Positions 1 through 6,366 of a stretch of DNA of 8,789 nt are shown piece by piece. The stretch spans positions 1-8,789 of the forward strand of contig JAAETV010000814.1 of NCBI GenBank assembly GCA_024227975.1, read 5' to 3'. Source of the stretch: Actinomycetes bacterium. Lineage in GTDB: Bacteria; Actinomycetota; Acidimicrobiia; Acidimicrobiales; SZUA-35. Both the position numbers and the translations under genes were made by a program. Under the pieces are notes generated by a model. The model saw only the letters and a list, made by a program, of their open reading frames with translations. It searched no databases and was not told the origin of the DNA. Numbering within the stretch: the stretch's first letter is position 1; every line of letters starts with the position of its first letter.

Positions 1-231
1 CTCTATGCGGCCAGGGCGGCACTGACAGTTGGCGACCATGGCCTGGCCAGAGACCTGCTCGACCACAGCGAGGATCATGCTCGTAAGGTTTGCAGCACTC
101 CGACCCTGGTCAGGACCCTCCGTTGCCGGGCCGAGCTTGGCTTAGCCGATAGTGATCCGGTCGGGGTCGAAACGTCGCTCGCTGAGGCCAAACGGCTGAC
201 CGCGGTAGCAGGCCCGGCTTGGTGGGGCTGA
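1..231 (+). CDS. C-terminal end of a helical-repeat (TPR-like) protein, 5'-truncated
   Basis: Reading frame 1 is open from the first base to a TGA at 229-231, giving 76 residues with no start codon needed, so the gene begins left of the window. The peptide (starting LYAARAALTVGDHGLARDLL) is Ala/Leu/Arg-rich and reads as paired amphipathic helices: small residues and leucines at helix-packing spacing, a second helix around RTLRCRAELGLAD and a third around ETSLAEAKRLTAVAG. This is typical of tetratricopeptide-like repeats at the C-terminus of large actinobacterial regulators such as AAA-ATPase/LuxR (MalT-like) proteins or cyclase-ATPase fusions. Which of these it belongs to cannot be decided, because no catalytic or DNA-binding domain is inside the window. 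The TPR assignment rests on residue pattern only. Confidence 0.6.
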   Translation, partial: LYAARAALTVGDHGLARDLLDHSEDHARKVCSTPTLVRTLRCRAELGLADSDPVGVETSLAEAKRLTAVAGPAWWG

Positions 232-417
232 GGCGCCCCGACGAACCGAGCTGCTCCAACCCAATTCCAATCCTTCCGCAACGTGGGCCCGCCATGGTGT
301 TTTCAAACGGTCAGGGGCAACCGTCTCGACCGAATGGGCTCGTAGGGCCCCGATGGCCCCCAGCGAGCTTTCGGAACACGGGCTGGCTCCAGTTGCTTTC
401 CGACGGCGGTGGTGACT

Positions 418-440
418 GGGGCTGGCTCGGTCCGAGCCCC
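418..440 (+). terminator. GC-rich hairpin, possible terminator of the upstream gene
   Basis: GGCTCG (424-429) and CGAGCC (433-438) form a perfect 6-bp stem with a 3-nt loop. GGGGCT (418-423) can alternatively pair with AGCCCC (435-440), so two mutually exclusive folds exist. It lies about 190 bp past the stop codon at 231 and has no T-tract. Actinobacterial terminators often lack T-tracts, but the distance makes this a weak call; it could equally be part of the leader of the next gene. Confidence 0.25.
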
Positions 441-619
441 CCCGCACCTTGGATCTGGATGTTGGTGGTGCTGTCGTTGGGCCTTTGAGATCGCCTGCAA
501 GTAGGGAATACCGCGCTTTCCCCATTACCGCCACCCCTAACCGGCTTGAACTGGCTAAGCTCCCTTGAGCCCTCGTCGCGGGACGGGTAGGACAGGGCGA
601 ATTCGAGCGGAAACGATTC

Positions 620-624
620 AGGAG
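620..624 (+). promoter_or_regulatory. Ribosome binding site of the CAP-domain lipoprotein gene
   Basis: AGGAG lies 5 nt upstream of the ATG at 630. Together with a signal peptide that begins right after this ATG, it fixes the start. Confidence 0.75.
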
Positions 625-629
625 AGTAC

Positions 630-1454
630 ATGCGGTCCTCCCGCGCAAACGGCGTTCTTTCGGGGCTATGTGCAGTCTTGTTGTTGGTTGCAGCAGGCTG
701 CGGTGATAGCGATGTTGTCGCTTCGTCGAACCTCGGGCTCGATGGTGCTGTCGACGGTGAAGAAGCCTTGCAGGGCGACGGTCTGGACCCAGTTGCGGTC
801 CGCTCGACCACGTCCATCTCAGGGTCAAGAGCCGGTGTCGGTGCCTCCGACGAGACGGATCCCCCCTCCCCACCAACCCTCTCACCAGCCGGTCAGGATG
901 CTCTAGTCACGGCAACTTCCGTTGATTCCACTGAGGCTCCCGCCCCCACGACGGCAGCGCCGACAACCGTGGCCCCGACTACGACCGTCCAGGACACGAC
1001 GACGGTGGTCAGCGATACCTCGGTCGACGATGCCAGTAGCTCATCGATCACAACCACCCCTGGCTCCACCAGCTCGGCACCTGTCGCCTCGCAAGCTGAT
1101 CTCGAGGCAGGCGAAGCCCACTCCGACAACCTACTGAATCAGCTCAGAACCAGCCTCGGTCTGGCCGTTCTGGTCCGGACCGCTGAGATGGACACCTTTG
1201 CCCGAGACTGGAGTCGCCAGATGGCCGAGTCCGGAGACTTCGAGCACTCCAGCGGTCCCTACGGCGAGAACATCGCCTTCACCAGCGACGTCACCCTCAC
1301 CCCGGCTGAGGCCGCTGATCAGTTCCAGCAGCTCTGGATCGGTAGCCCCGGCCACTACGACAATATGGTCCACACCAGCTATACGAGGTCAGGCATCGGC
1401 ATATACCTGACCGAGCACGGTTGGTACGGCACCCACGTCTTCAGCTTCGGCTGA
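630..1454 (+). CDS. CAP/SCP-domain (YkwD-like) lipoprotein
   Basis: This 274-residue exported protein has three parts. Residues 1-24 are a lipoprotein signal peptide: positively charged MRSSR, a hydrophobic core (LCAVLLLV) and a lipobox-like VAAGC with Cys24 as the predicted lipidated residue. Residues 25-155 are a low-complexity linker, strongly Thr/Pro/Ser/Ala-rich around 100-150 (APTTAAPTTVAPTTT), likely spanning the cell wall. Residues about 160-274 are a CAP domain. It shows the FEHSSGPYGENI motif (His206, Glu213) and the W-x-x-SPGHYDNM motif (Trp236, His242), the conserved cavity residues of the CAP superfamily, ending in a beta-strand pair (SGIGIYL, THVFSFG). Bacterial CAP proteins are extracellular and mostly of unknown activity; cell-wall or lipid binding has been proposed. 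The function here is not known. The last 14 bp overlap the end of the convergent dehydrogenase gene. Confidence 0.9.
   Translation: MRSSRANGVLSGLCAVLLLVAAGCGDSDVVASSNLGLDGAVDGEEALQGDGLDPVAVRSTTSISGSRAGVGASDETDPPSPPTLSPAGQDALVTATSVDSTEAPAPTTAAPTTVAPTTTVQDTTTVVSDTSVDDASSSSITTTPGSTSSAPVASQADLEAGEAHSDNLLNQLRTSLGLAVLVRTAEMDTFARDWSRQMAESGDFEHSSGPYGENIAFTSDVTLTPAEAADQFQQLWIGSPGHYDNMVHTSYTRSGIGIYLTEHGWYGTHVFSFG
1441..1454. terminator. Hairpin formed by the overlapping gene ends, possible bidirectional terminator
   Basis: TCAGCTTCGGCTGA is a perfect 5-bp stem (TCAGC/GCTGA) around TTCG, which in the + strand RNA gives the very stable cUUCGg tetraloop. The first three bases are the stop codon of the minus-strand gene and the last three that of the plus-strand gene, so the hairpin is exactly the 14-bp overlap. 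No T-tract follows on either strand. Its role as a terminator is inference. Confidence 0.35.
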
Positions 1455-2277
1455 GTAGTAGGTCCAACGCTTCTTCGAGGCTGGGAGCGGTCGACCCCTT
1501 GAGGGGGGCCAATCGATGGTAGATGTCGGCTGCCCCCTGGTGGAATTCGCCGGGCAGGCCGGCCGCGGTGAAGGTTGCGGCGATCTCGAGCATCTCCCCC
1601 TCGAATCGCCACGCCTTTGGTCCGGTGGTGGCGGCGACTCCATCACTCCTGGCCCCGATTTCAGGCAGCGAGGTGGCCCACTCCCCCAACAAGGCCTCAC
1701 TGACCCCCTCGGCCTCGGCCAGCGCCCGGATAGCGAGAAGGAGAGCTGAGCTCCCTTTGGTCCATGATGCGAAGCACATCTTCACTGCCGATGCTGCTCC
1801 GGCCTCACTCCCTACGATCCTGGTCTCGACGGGAGTGGTATCGAACAGGGCAGCTACCTCTGGCCCCTCGTGGCCGGCGAGGTAGAGGCGGGTCAATCCT
1901 GGCTTGGTTGGTGGAGGGCCGACGATCCCCCCGTCGACGAAGCGGGCGAATCGAGTCCCGATCTGGCGGGCGGTCTGAGGGGAGACAGCGTTGGCGTCGA
2001 CGTAGAGCCCGTCGAAGCCCGTGTCGGCAACATCGGAGGCCAGCTGGTTGGCTGCCTCCGGTGGGCAGACGGAGACGATGACGTTGGCCTCCCCACACAG
2101 TCCAGCCAGGGAACCGGCATCACGCAGGCCAGCGTCGGCGGCCCGCCTGGTCGACTCCCGTGATCGGCCCTCAGCGACCCAGAGTACCTCCTGGTTCGAG
2201 GCCGCGTTGAGTACGGCACCTATGACACCTCCCATGGCTCCGGGATGGAGCAGGCCGATTACCGGTCCGTGTGGCAT
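1441..2277 (-). CDS. NAD(P)-dependent dehydrogenase with 6PGDH-like NAD-binding and DUF1932 domains
   Basis: The 278-residue protein belongs to the beta-hydroxyacid dehydrogenase/6-phosphogluconate dehydrogenase superfamily. Residues 4-20 (GPVIGLLHPGAMGGVIG) form the Gly-rich dinucleotide-binding loop of an N-terminal Rossmann fold. Later strands are marked by NVIVSVCPP (65-73) and LYVDANAVSP (91-100). DGGIVGPPP (116-123 region) is the substrate-loop signature seen in DUF1932 proteins. The C-terminal all-helical domain starts near 158; GAASAVKMCFASWTKG contains Lys166 at the position of the catalytic lysine of the superfamily. The substrate is unknown; the family is usually annotated only as an NAD(P)-dependent oxidoreductase. 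The frame is open up to 2469, but the ATG at 2277 is chosen because GAGGAG lies 6 nt upstream and the Rossmann fold begins immediately after. It is a single gene, convergent with the lipoprotein gene and divergent from the DsbA-family gene. Confidence 0.88.
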   Translation of the reverse strand: MPHGPVIGLLHPGAMGGVIGAVLNAASNQEVLWVAEGRSRESTRRAADAGLRDAGSLAGLCGEANVIVSVCPPEAANQLASDVADTGFDGLYVDANAVSPQTARQIGTRFARFVDGGIVGPPPTKPGLTRLYLAGHEGPEVAALFDTTPVETRIVGSEAGAASAVKMCFASWTKGSSALLLAIRALAEAEGVSEALLGEWATSLPEIGARSDGVAATTGPKAWRFEGEMLEIAATFTAAGLPGEFHQGAADIYHRLAPLKGSTAPSLEEALDLLLSRS

Positions 2278-2283
2278 GGTGAT

Positions 2284-2289
2284 CTCCTC
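2284..2289 (-). promoter_or_regulatory. Ribosome binding site that sets the dehydrogenase start
   Basis: GAGGAG on the minus strand lies 6 nt before the ATG at 2277. The 64 codons of open frame further upstream have no family similarity and are discarded because of this site. Confidence 0.75.
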
Positions 2290-2446
2290 GAGGCAGGCAG
2301 GTGGTCCAAGACTAACGAGATCACATATCCGGTTGCCCCTCGACGCTTGGCCCCAGGCCGGTGGGTTCTGGCCGGGTCCTCTGGGTCTATCTGGTGCGAG
2401 CCTCCGTGGGCCAAACGACCCCCATCGCTGCACTCCGATGAGCTGA

Positions 2447-2464
2447 GCTGCCTCGAGGGGCAGC
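2447..2464. repeat. Perfect inverted repeat, possible operator upstream of the dsbA-like gene
   Basis: GCTGCC (2447-2452) and GGCAGC (2459-2464) are perfect inverted arms around TCGAGG. The site lies directly upstream of where a -35 element would sit for the TATAAA at 2494, a usual place for an activator or operator site. The binding protein, if any, is unknown. Confidence 0.3.
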
Positions 2465-2493
2465 ATCAAGTACCGATTTGGCCCAGAATGCGC

Positions 2494-2499
2494 TATAAA
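2494..2499 (+). promoter_or_regulatory. Candidate -10 element of the dsbA-like operon
   Basis: TATAAA stands out in a GC-rich spacer and lies 28 bp upstream of the ATG at 2528, giving a leader of about 20-25 nt that contains the ribosome binding site. The hexamer at -35 spacing (TACCGA, 2471-2476) is a poor match, so the promoter may depend on an activator or on another sigma factor. Confidence 0.4.
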
Positions 2500-2527
2500 T
2501 CGGTGTCATCGGGAGCCGAGGAGCGCT

Positions 2528-3253
2528 ATGAGTGAGGCCGCCACGCCAATCGATACCACGACGGTCGACTTCCACTTCGACGTCATGTGTCCGTGGGCCT
2601 ATCAGACTTCGCTTTGGATGCGAGATGTCCGCGATCAGTTGGGTTTGACGGTCAATTGGAAGTTTTTCAGCCTCGAGGAGGTCAACCGCCGAGAGGGCAA
2701 GAAGCACCCGTGGGAACGGGAGTGGTCATATGGATGGTCGATGATGCAGATTGGGGCCGTTCTCCGCCGTCACAGCATGGCCGACCTCGATGCTTGGTAT
2801 GCCAGGGCCGGCCGGGCTCTCCATGTCGAGGGTCACAAGCCCCACGAGCCGGACGTTGCTCGCCATCTCCTCGAAGAGATCGGTCTCGATCCAGGTGCGG
2901 TCGATGTCGCAATGAACGACCCGGCCACCCACGATGAAGTCAAGGACGAGCACGACCGGGTGATCAACGCAGGTGGGTTCGGTGTGCCCACCTTGTTCTT
3001 CGGTGATCAGGCCATCTTCGGGCCTGTTCTGCTCGACCCGCCAACCGGGGACGCAGCCCTGCGTATGTGGTCAGCGGTCACGGCCTGGGTGGAGTTCCCC
3101 CACCTCTATGAAATCCAGCGGCCCAAGACCGCAGAAGACCAGGGACGGATTGCCGAGGTGTTCCGACCCTACATCGAGGCTCGAGATTGGGTCAGCATCA
3201 ACCGGGGTCAGGTTGTCGATTTCGATGCCGCGACGGTCAATGCTGTCGAGTAA
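2528..3253 (+). CDS. DsbA-family thioredoxin-fold protein, Rv2466c-like (mycothiol-dependent reductase family)
   Basis: The 241-residue protein begins with a thioredoxin-fold strand [13 protein letters not shown] (13-25). The active-site motif is CPWA (Cys21-Pro-Trp-Ala24). A helical insertion occupies about residues 55-140, followed by the cis-proline loop GVPTLFFG (Pro154) and FGPVL (164-168). This layout and the FxFDxxCPWxxxTSxW pattern match the Rv2466c-like mycothiol-dependent nitroreductase/FrnE-type branch of the DsbA superfamily, which is cytoplasmic; there is no signal peptide here. Rv2466c has CPWC, so the resolving cysteine is absent here and a monothiol mechanism using mycothiol is plausible (inference). 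GAGGAG lies 4 nt before the ATG. The next gene starts at the base after this stop codon, so the two are one operon. A tail of about 45 residues after the family core (from about 195) has no feature I recognise. Confidence 0.85.
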   Translation: MSEAATPIDTTTVDFHFDVMCPWAYQTSLWMRDVRDQLGLTVNWKFFSLEEVNRREGKKHPWEREWSYGWSMMQIGAVLRRHSMADLDAWYARAGRALHVEGHKPHEPDVARHLLEEIGLDPGAVDVAMNDPATHDEVKDEHDRVINAGGFGVPTLFFGDQAIFGPVLLDPPTGDAALRMWSAVTAWVEFPHLYEIQRPKTAEDQGRIAEVFRPYIEARDWVSINRGQVVDFDAATVNAVE

Positions 3254-4075
3254 ATGACCAAGGCGAAGGGCTCGCTCGCAGAGTTACTCAGGCTCCAGTT
3301 CAAGTCACTCGACGATCTGGGATCGAACCTGACCCCGCGAGAGTGGCATGCATCGGCCGCTCTGCCTGGTTGGGTCGTCTTCGATGTGTACGCCCACATC
3401 ATCGGGACAGAGTCGAGCCTCGAAGGCGAGGACCTCCCCGATGGGAAGCTCGATGTTGCCTCGTTCGATCATGTCCGCAACGAAATCGGGACCTTCAATG
3501 AGATCTGGATCGAGGCGCTCTCCAGTCTGAATCCCCAGGCCATGATGGATCGATTTCGCTCGATCACGGCCAAACGCCTGATCTCCCTGGCGGCCATGAC
3601 CGAGGAGGAGTTCGAGGCCGAGACCTCGACCCCGGTCGGACCCGCCCCCTACTGGCGGTTCATGCAGATCCGCGTGTTCGACTGTTGGATGCACGAACAG
3701 GACATCCGTGAGGCTCTGGGGCGTCCCGGTCATGAGCGGGGTCCTTGTGCCGAGGCTGCGCTCGACGAGGTCGAACGCGCTCTCGGCTACATCGTTGGCA
3801 AGAAGGTGGGAGCGATCGACGGGGCATCGGTCACCTTCGAGCTGACCGGTCCGGTTGAGCGGATCCTCAATGTGAAGGTCGCCGACGGGCGAGCGGAGAT
3901 CGTTGACCGCCTGCGAGGTCAGGCCACGACAACCATCACCATGACCTCCAGCCTGTTCATGCGCTTGATCGGCGGTCGGACTGAGCTCTTGACCGGCCGC
4001 CTGGGTGAGATGAACTTCTCGGGTGATCTCGACCTGGCCCAGAAGTTGGTGTCCAACCTCGGCTTCACCATCTGA
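3254..4075 (+). CDS. DinB-like maleylpyruvate isomerase-family (MDMPI) mycothiol-dependent protein
   Basis: The 273-residue protein has an N-terminal DinB/MDMPI four-helix metal-binding domain (about 1-165). The metal-ligand pattern is visible: LPGWVVFDVYAHI supplies His48, and VFDCWMHEQDIREALGRPG supplies Asp143 and His147 (x-x-x-H spacing plus the signature HExDIR). In characterised MDMPI the equivalent set is His/Glu/His, so Asp replaces Glu at the middle position. Residues about 170-273 form an alpha/beta C-terminal domain of SCP2-like type (VTFELTGP, LNVKVADGRAEI, TTTITMTSSLFMRLIGGR). The superfamily uses mycothiol as thiol cofactor in isomerisation or transfer reactions; the actual substrate is not readable. 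The ATG directly follows the TAA of the DsbA-family gene, with no spacer and no good Shine-Dalgarno sequence, implying translational coupling. The shared thiol cofactor of the two families supports a joint role. Confidence 0.85.
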   Translation: MTKAKGSLAELLRLQFKSLDDLGSNLTPREWHASAALPGWVVFDVYAHIIGTESSLEGEDLPDGKLDVASFDHVRNEIGTFNEIWIEALSSLNPQAMMDRFRSITAKRLISLAAMTEEEFEAETSTPVGPAPYWRFMQIRVFDCWMHEQDIREALGRPGHERGPCAEAALDEVERALGYIVGKKVGAIDGASVTFELTGPVERILNVKVADGRAEIVDRLRGQATTTITMTSSLFMRLIGGRTELLTGRLGEMNFSGDLDLAQKLVSNLGFTI

Positions 4076-4101
4076 GTCCGGAGCCCCTCGGCCCGACTCA
4101 G
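4072..4101. terminator. Inverted repeat between convergent genes, possible bidirectional terminator
   Basis: CTGAGTC (4072-4078) and GACTCAG (4095-4101) are perfect 7-bp inverted arms around a 16-nt GC-rich loop. The left arm contains the TGA of the MDMPI-like gene and the right arm the stop codon of the opposite MBL gene. There is no T-tract on either side. Confidence 0.45.
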
Positions 4102-4985
4102 GGCAGGATCTCCGTCGCCTCAACATAGCCAGGCTCCAGAACCACAGCCCCCGGAACCATGGCGGCGATGGCGTCGACAACGGGGGCCGTATTGGTCGGA
4201 ACCGAGAACCCGGGAAGCCAGTTGTCGTGGTGGCCCAGGACGATCTTGGCCGGTCGCAACAGGTCAGCCTGGCGGGCCACGAACTGGGCGAGGGAGCCCT
4301 GGATGGGTTCACCGTCGATCGTGCCCCTTCCGGCGGCGGCCAGAATGGCGACATCGGGGCGCAGGTCGTGCATGATGCCGGTCCAGTGGCCTGAAGTGTC
4401 CTGATAGAAGACTCGGCCATCGGGTAGGTCGAACAGGTAGACGAGGGCGCCCCCGTCACCCCGATCACCTTGGGAAGCAGCGGCCAGATGGGATGCGACC
4501 TCAGGACCGAGCGACTGGATATGGTCGATGAGTCCAGCCAAGCGCTGGTTGCGTTCCTGAAGCGTGACCCGGAGGTCGCCGATGCAGACCTCGTCTGCTT
4601 GGTCCATCTTGCCATGGGTCCAGACACATGAGTGCTGGCTGGGAAAGACCGAGACGAACGCCCCGCCCCCAAGATCGATCCGTTCTCCGCCCGCAACACA
4701 GATCAGCTGGTCGAGGGGTACCCCTTGGGCTTCCATAATGCGTACCGTCTCGTAGCTCCCGATGATGGTGGCACCGGTGTTGATGGCGATCCGCTCCGCG
4801 CCGTAGAGGTGGTCGAAATGGGAGTGGCCGATGACGATCCAATCACAGTGCTCGATGTCGTCTGCCACCAGCCCCGGCCCTTCGGCGTTGGCGGCCCGGT
4901 CGATGTAGGCGTCGAGCATGATGGTCTGGCCCCCAGTATTCAACCTGAAGGTTGCGCACCCGTACCAGTCGAGAGTCGTTGTCAT
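4098..4985 (-). CDS. Metallo-beta-lactamase-fold hydrolase, UlaG-like
   Basis: The 295-residue protein starts with the short MBL strands WYGCATFRLNTGGQTIMLDAY, typical of UlaG-like members. The metal-site motif is GHSHFDHLYG (His54, His56, Asp58, His59), with further candidate ligands His118 (SQHSC), Asp196 (YQDTSGHW) and His252 (LGHHDNW), so the full dinuclear site appears intact. No signal peptide is present, so a cytoplasmic hydrolase (lactonase, phosphodiesterase or other) is likely. UlaG itself is L-ascorbate-6-phosphate lactonase, but no ascorbate genes are nearby, so that activity should not be transferred. The ATG at 4985 overlaps the TGA of the upstream aminotransferase gene in an ATGA, showing one operon with coupled translation. 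The frame is open far upstream inside the aminotransferase gene, but similarity to the fold starts only at this ATG. Confidence 0.87.
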   Translation of the reverse strand: MTTTLDWYGCATFRLNTGGQTIMLDAYIDRAANAEGPGLVADDIEHCDWIVIGHSHFDHLYGAERIAINTGATIIGSYETVRIMEAQGVPLDQLICVAGGERIDLGGGAFVSVFPSQHSCVWTHGKMDQADEVCIGDLRVTLQERNQRLAGLIDHIQSLGPEVASHLAAASQGDRGDGGALVYLFDLPDGRVFYQDTSGHWTGIMHDLRPDVAILAAAGRGTIDGEPIQGSLAQFVARQADLLRPAKIVLGHHDNWLPGFSVPTNTAPVVDAIAAMVPGAVVLEPGYVEATEILP

Positions 4986-6304
4986 TGGGTTGGCTCCTCG
5001 TTGATGCTGTCGACGGCTGAACCGATGGCGGCCAGCCCCTCGTCGATCTCGGATGCGGTGACGTTGAGCATCGGAGTGATCCTGACAACATTGCCATAGA
5101 GCCCACCCTTGCCAATCAACAAGCCACTGGCTCGGCAGTTCTCGAGTAGGGAGTTGGCGGCCTGGGGGTTCGGCTCGTTGGTGCCGCCCTTGACCATCTC
5201 CATGGCTTGCATCAGGCCCTTGCCTCTGGCTTCTGCGATCCAATCCGTACGGTCGGCCAGAGTGTCGAGGCCGTCCCTCAGTCGGCGACCCATGGTCATG
5301 GCATTGGCCTGGAGGCTGTGTTCTTGGACATAGCGCAGGGTGGCTCGCCCCGCCGCCATCGACAGGGGGTTGCCTCCGAAGGTCGAGAACGAGACAGCGG
5401 AGATGCAGTCCATGACGTCGGCCCGAGCGACAACACCAGCCAGGGTGATGCCATTGCCGACCCCTTTGGCGAAGGTCAAGATGTCGGGTACCAGGCCATG
5501 GGCCTGGTAGCCCCAGAAGTGTTCGCCGGTCCGGCCCCAACCGGTCTGTACCTCGTCGGAGATGAAGAGGATGTCGTGGTTGTCGAGCTCCTTCTTCATC
5601 GCCCCGAAAAAGCCATCGGGTGGGGTGGCGAACCCGCCGACACCCTGGATTGGCTCTGCGATCAGGGCGGCAACATCCCCCGCCGTCATCATGTCTATGA
5701 CCTGGACCAGATCCTCGACGCAAGCGCTGGTGTAGCCATCATCGTCGAGGTCGCGGAAGGGGCTGCGGAGCCGGTAGCCGCCGTGGACGAACTTGACGTC
5801 GAGCCCGGAGAAGCTCGATGACGACCAGGAACGATGGCCGGTAATGGCCATGGCTGAGAACGACCGGCCGTGGTAGCTGTTTCGCATGGCCAAGATCTGG
5901 TTCGATCGGCGGTAGTTGGTGGCTAGTAGCAGGGCGGTGTCGTTGGCCTCAGTGCCCGAGGTGGTGAAGAAGACCTTGGCATCAGGGATGCCGGAGACGG
6001 CTGCCACCTCCTCGGCGAAGTCGATCATTGGAGGTGAGAGGTAAAGGGTTGAGGTATGCAGGATCTTGGATGCCTGCTGTTGAATGGCCTGGGTCACCTC
6101 GTCGACGTCATGGCCGATCATGGTCGTCAGCACACCCCCGAAGAAGTCGAGGTAGCGCTGACCGGAGTGGTCGAAGACGTAGCTCCCCTTTCCATGGTCG
6201 ATATCGATCGGTACCTCGTACAGTGGCTTGACCCACGAGGGCATGACCGCCCGGTATCTTGCCGCCAGGTTGCCAGTGGTCGTGCCATCGGATTCGTCGG
6301 CCAT
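4982..6304 (-). CDS. Class III PLP-dependent aminotransferase (AGXT2/4-aminobutyrate type)
   Basis: The 440-residue length is normal for a class III (subgroup II) aminotransferase. Visible landmarks: VFDHSGQRYLDFFGGVLTTMIGH (43-65) at the N-terminal active-site edge, TTSGTEAND (114-122) for the cofactor phosphate, SYHGRS (143-148), the PLP-ring-binding Asp250 in ISDEVQTGWGRTG, the Schiff-base Lys280 in TFAKGVGNG, STFGGNPLS (307-315), and Arg408 in VVRITPML, the usual carboxylate-binding position. The family transfers an amino group, often from an omega-amino acid, to pyruvate, glyoxylate or 2-oxoglutarate. The N-terminal region most resembles the alanine-glyoxylate aminotransferase 2 group, but the substrate is inferred at best. 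AAGGAG lies 4 nt before the ATG. The gene is first in an operon with the MBL hydrolase (4-bp ATGA overlap) and is divergent from the methyltransferase gene. Confidence 0.92.
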   Translation of the reverse strand: MADESDGTTTGNLAARYRAVMPSWVKPLYEVPIDIDHGKGSYVFDHSGQRYLDFFGGVLTTMIGHDVDEVTQAIQQQASKILHTSTLYLSPPMIDFAEEVAAVSGIPDAKVFFTTSGTEANDTALLLATNYRRSNQILAMRNSYHGRSFSAMAITGHRSWSSSSFSGLDVKFVHGGYRLRSPFRDLDDDGYTSACVEDLVQVIDMMTAGDVAALIAEPIQGVGGFATPPDGFFGAMKKELDNHDILFISDEVQTGWGRTGEHFWGYQAHGLVPDILTFAKGVGNGITLAGVVARADVMDCISAVSFSTFGGNPLSMAAGRATLRYVQEHSLQANAMTMGRRLRDGLDTLADRTDWIAEARGKGLMQAMEMVKGGTNEPNPQAANSLLENCRASGLLIGKGGLYGNVVRITPMLNVTASEIDEGLAAIGSAVDSINEEPTQ

Positions 6305-6308
6305 AGGG

Positions 6309-6314
6309 CTCCTT
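6309..6314 (-). promoter_or_regulatory. Ribosome binding site of the aminotransferase gene
   Basis: AAGGAG on the minus strand lies 4 nt before the ATG at 6304. The promoters for both divergent genes must lie within roughly the next 60 bp; no clear hexamer pair is visible. Confidence 0.7.
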
Positions 6315-6366
6315 GCTGTGATGATGATGGCTAGGAACTTACCAAGAACAGGGATTGGGCTTCGAG

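Larger units (their letters stand above)
232..629. other. Non-coding intergenic stretch of about 400 bp
   Basis: No reading frame here looks like a gene. The frames that are open lack a ribosome binding site, have no recognisable domain and are mutually overlapping. The stretch contains three short possible hairpins: ACGGT/ACCGT (307-311 and 320-324), GGCTCG/CGAGCC (424-438) and GGGAA/TTCCC (504-508 and 518-522). It must hold the 3' end of the upstream transcript and the promoter and leader of the lipoprotein gene at 630, but I could not find a convincing -35/-10 pair or match it to a known riboswitch class. Confidence 0.6.

Noticed and set aside
219..488. Possible small protein of 89 codons with a hydrophobic end (WIWMLVVLSLGL)
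   Set aside because: It starts with a TTG inside the previous gene, has no ribosome binding site and low-complexity Pro/Gly/Trp composition; its internal ATG at 294 has no binding site either.
142..885. Long minus-strand open frame of 247 codons opposite the intergenic stretch and the lipoprotein gene
   Set aside because: It is Arg/Pro/Ser-rich shadow sequence with no domain, and it lies antisense to the convincing lipoprotein gene with its signal peptide and CAP motifs.
966..1010. Thr/Pro-coding repeats as a tandem DNA repeat
   Set aside because: The repetition is at protein level (a Thr/Pro-rich linker) with varied codons, without an exact DNA repeat unit.
2286..2458. CCTCGAGG palindromes as a specific paired operator
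   Set aside because: Not accepted as a feature on its own, because the same 8-mer is also in coding sequence at 2671-2678 and CTCGAG is frequent in this DNA; kept only as part of a low-interest finding.
2278..2469. N-terminal extension of the dehydrogenase by 64 codons
   Set aside because: The Rossmann fold starts right after the ATG at 2277, which has a good ribosome binding site; the extension covers the promoter region.
3305..4699. Minus-strand open frame of 464 codons
   Set aside because: It runs antisense to the MDMPI-like gene and out of frame through the MBL gene, both of which have intact family motifs.
4986..5723. N-terminal extension of the MBL protein by 246 codons
   Set aside because: The extension lies in another frame of the aminotransferase gene and reads as Arg/His/Gly-rich noise; the MBL fold starts exactly at the ATG in the ATGA overlap.
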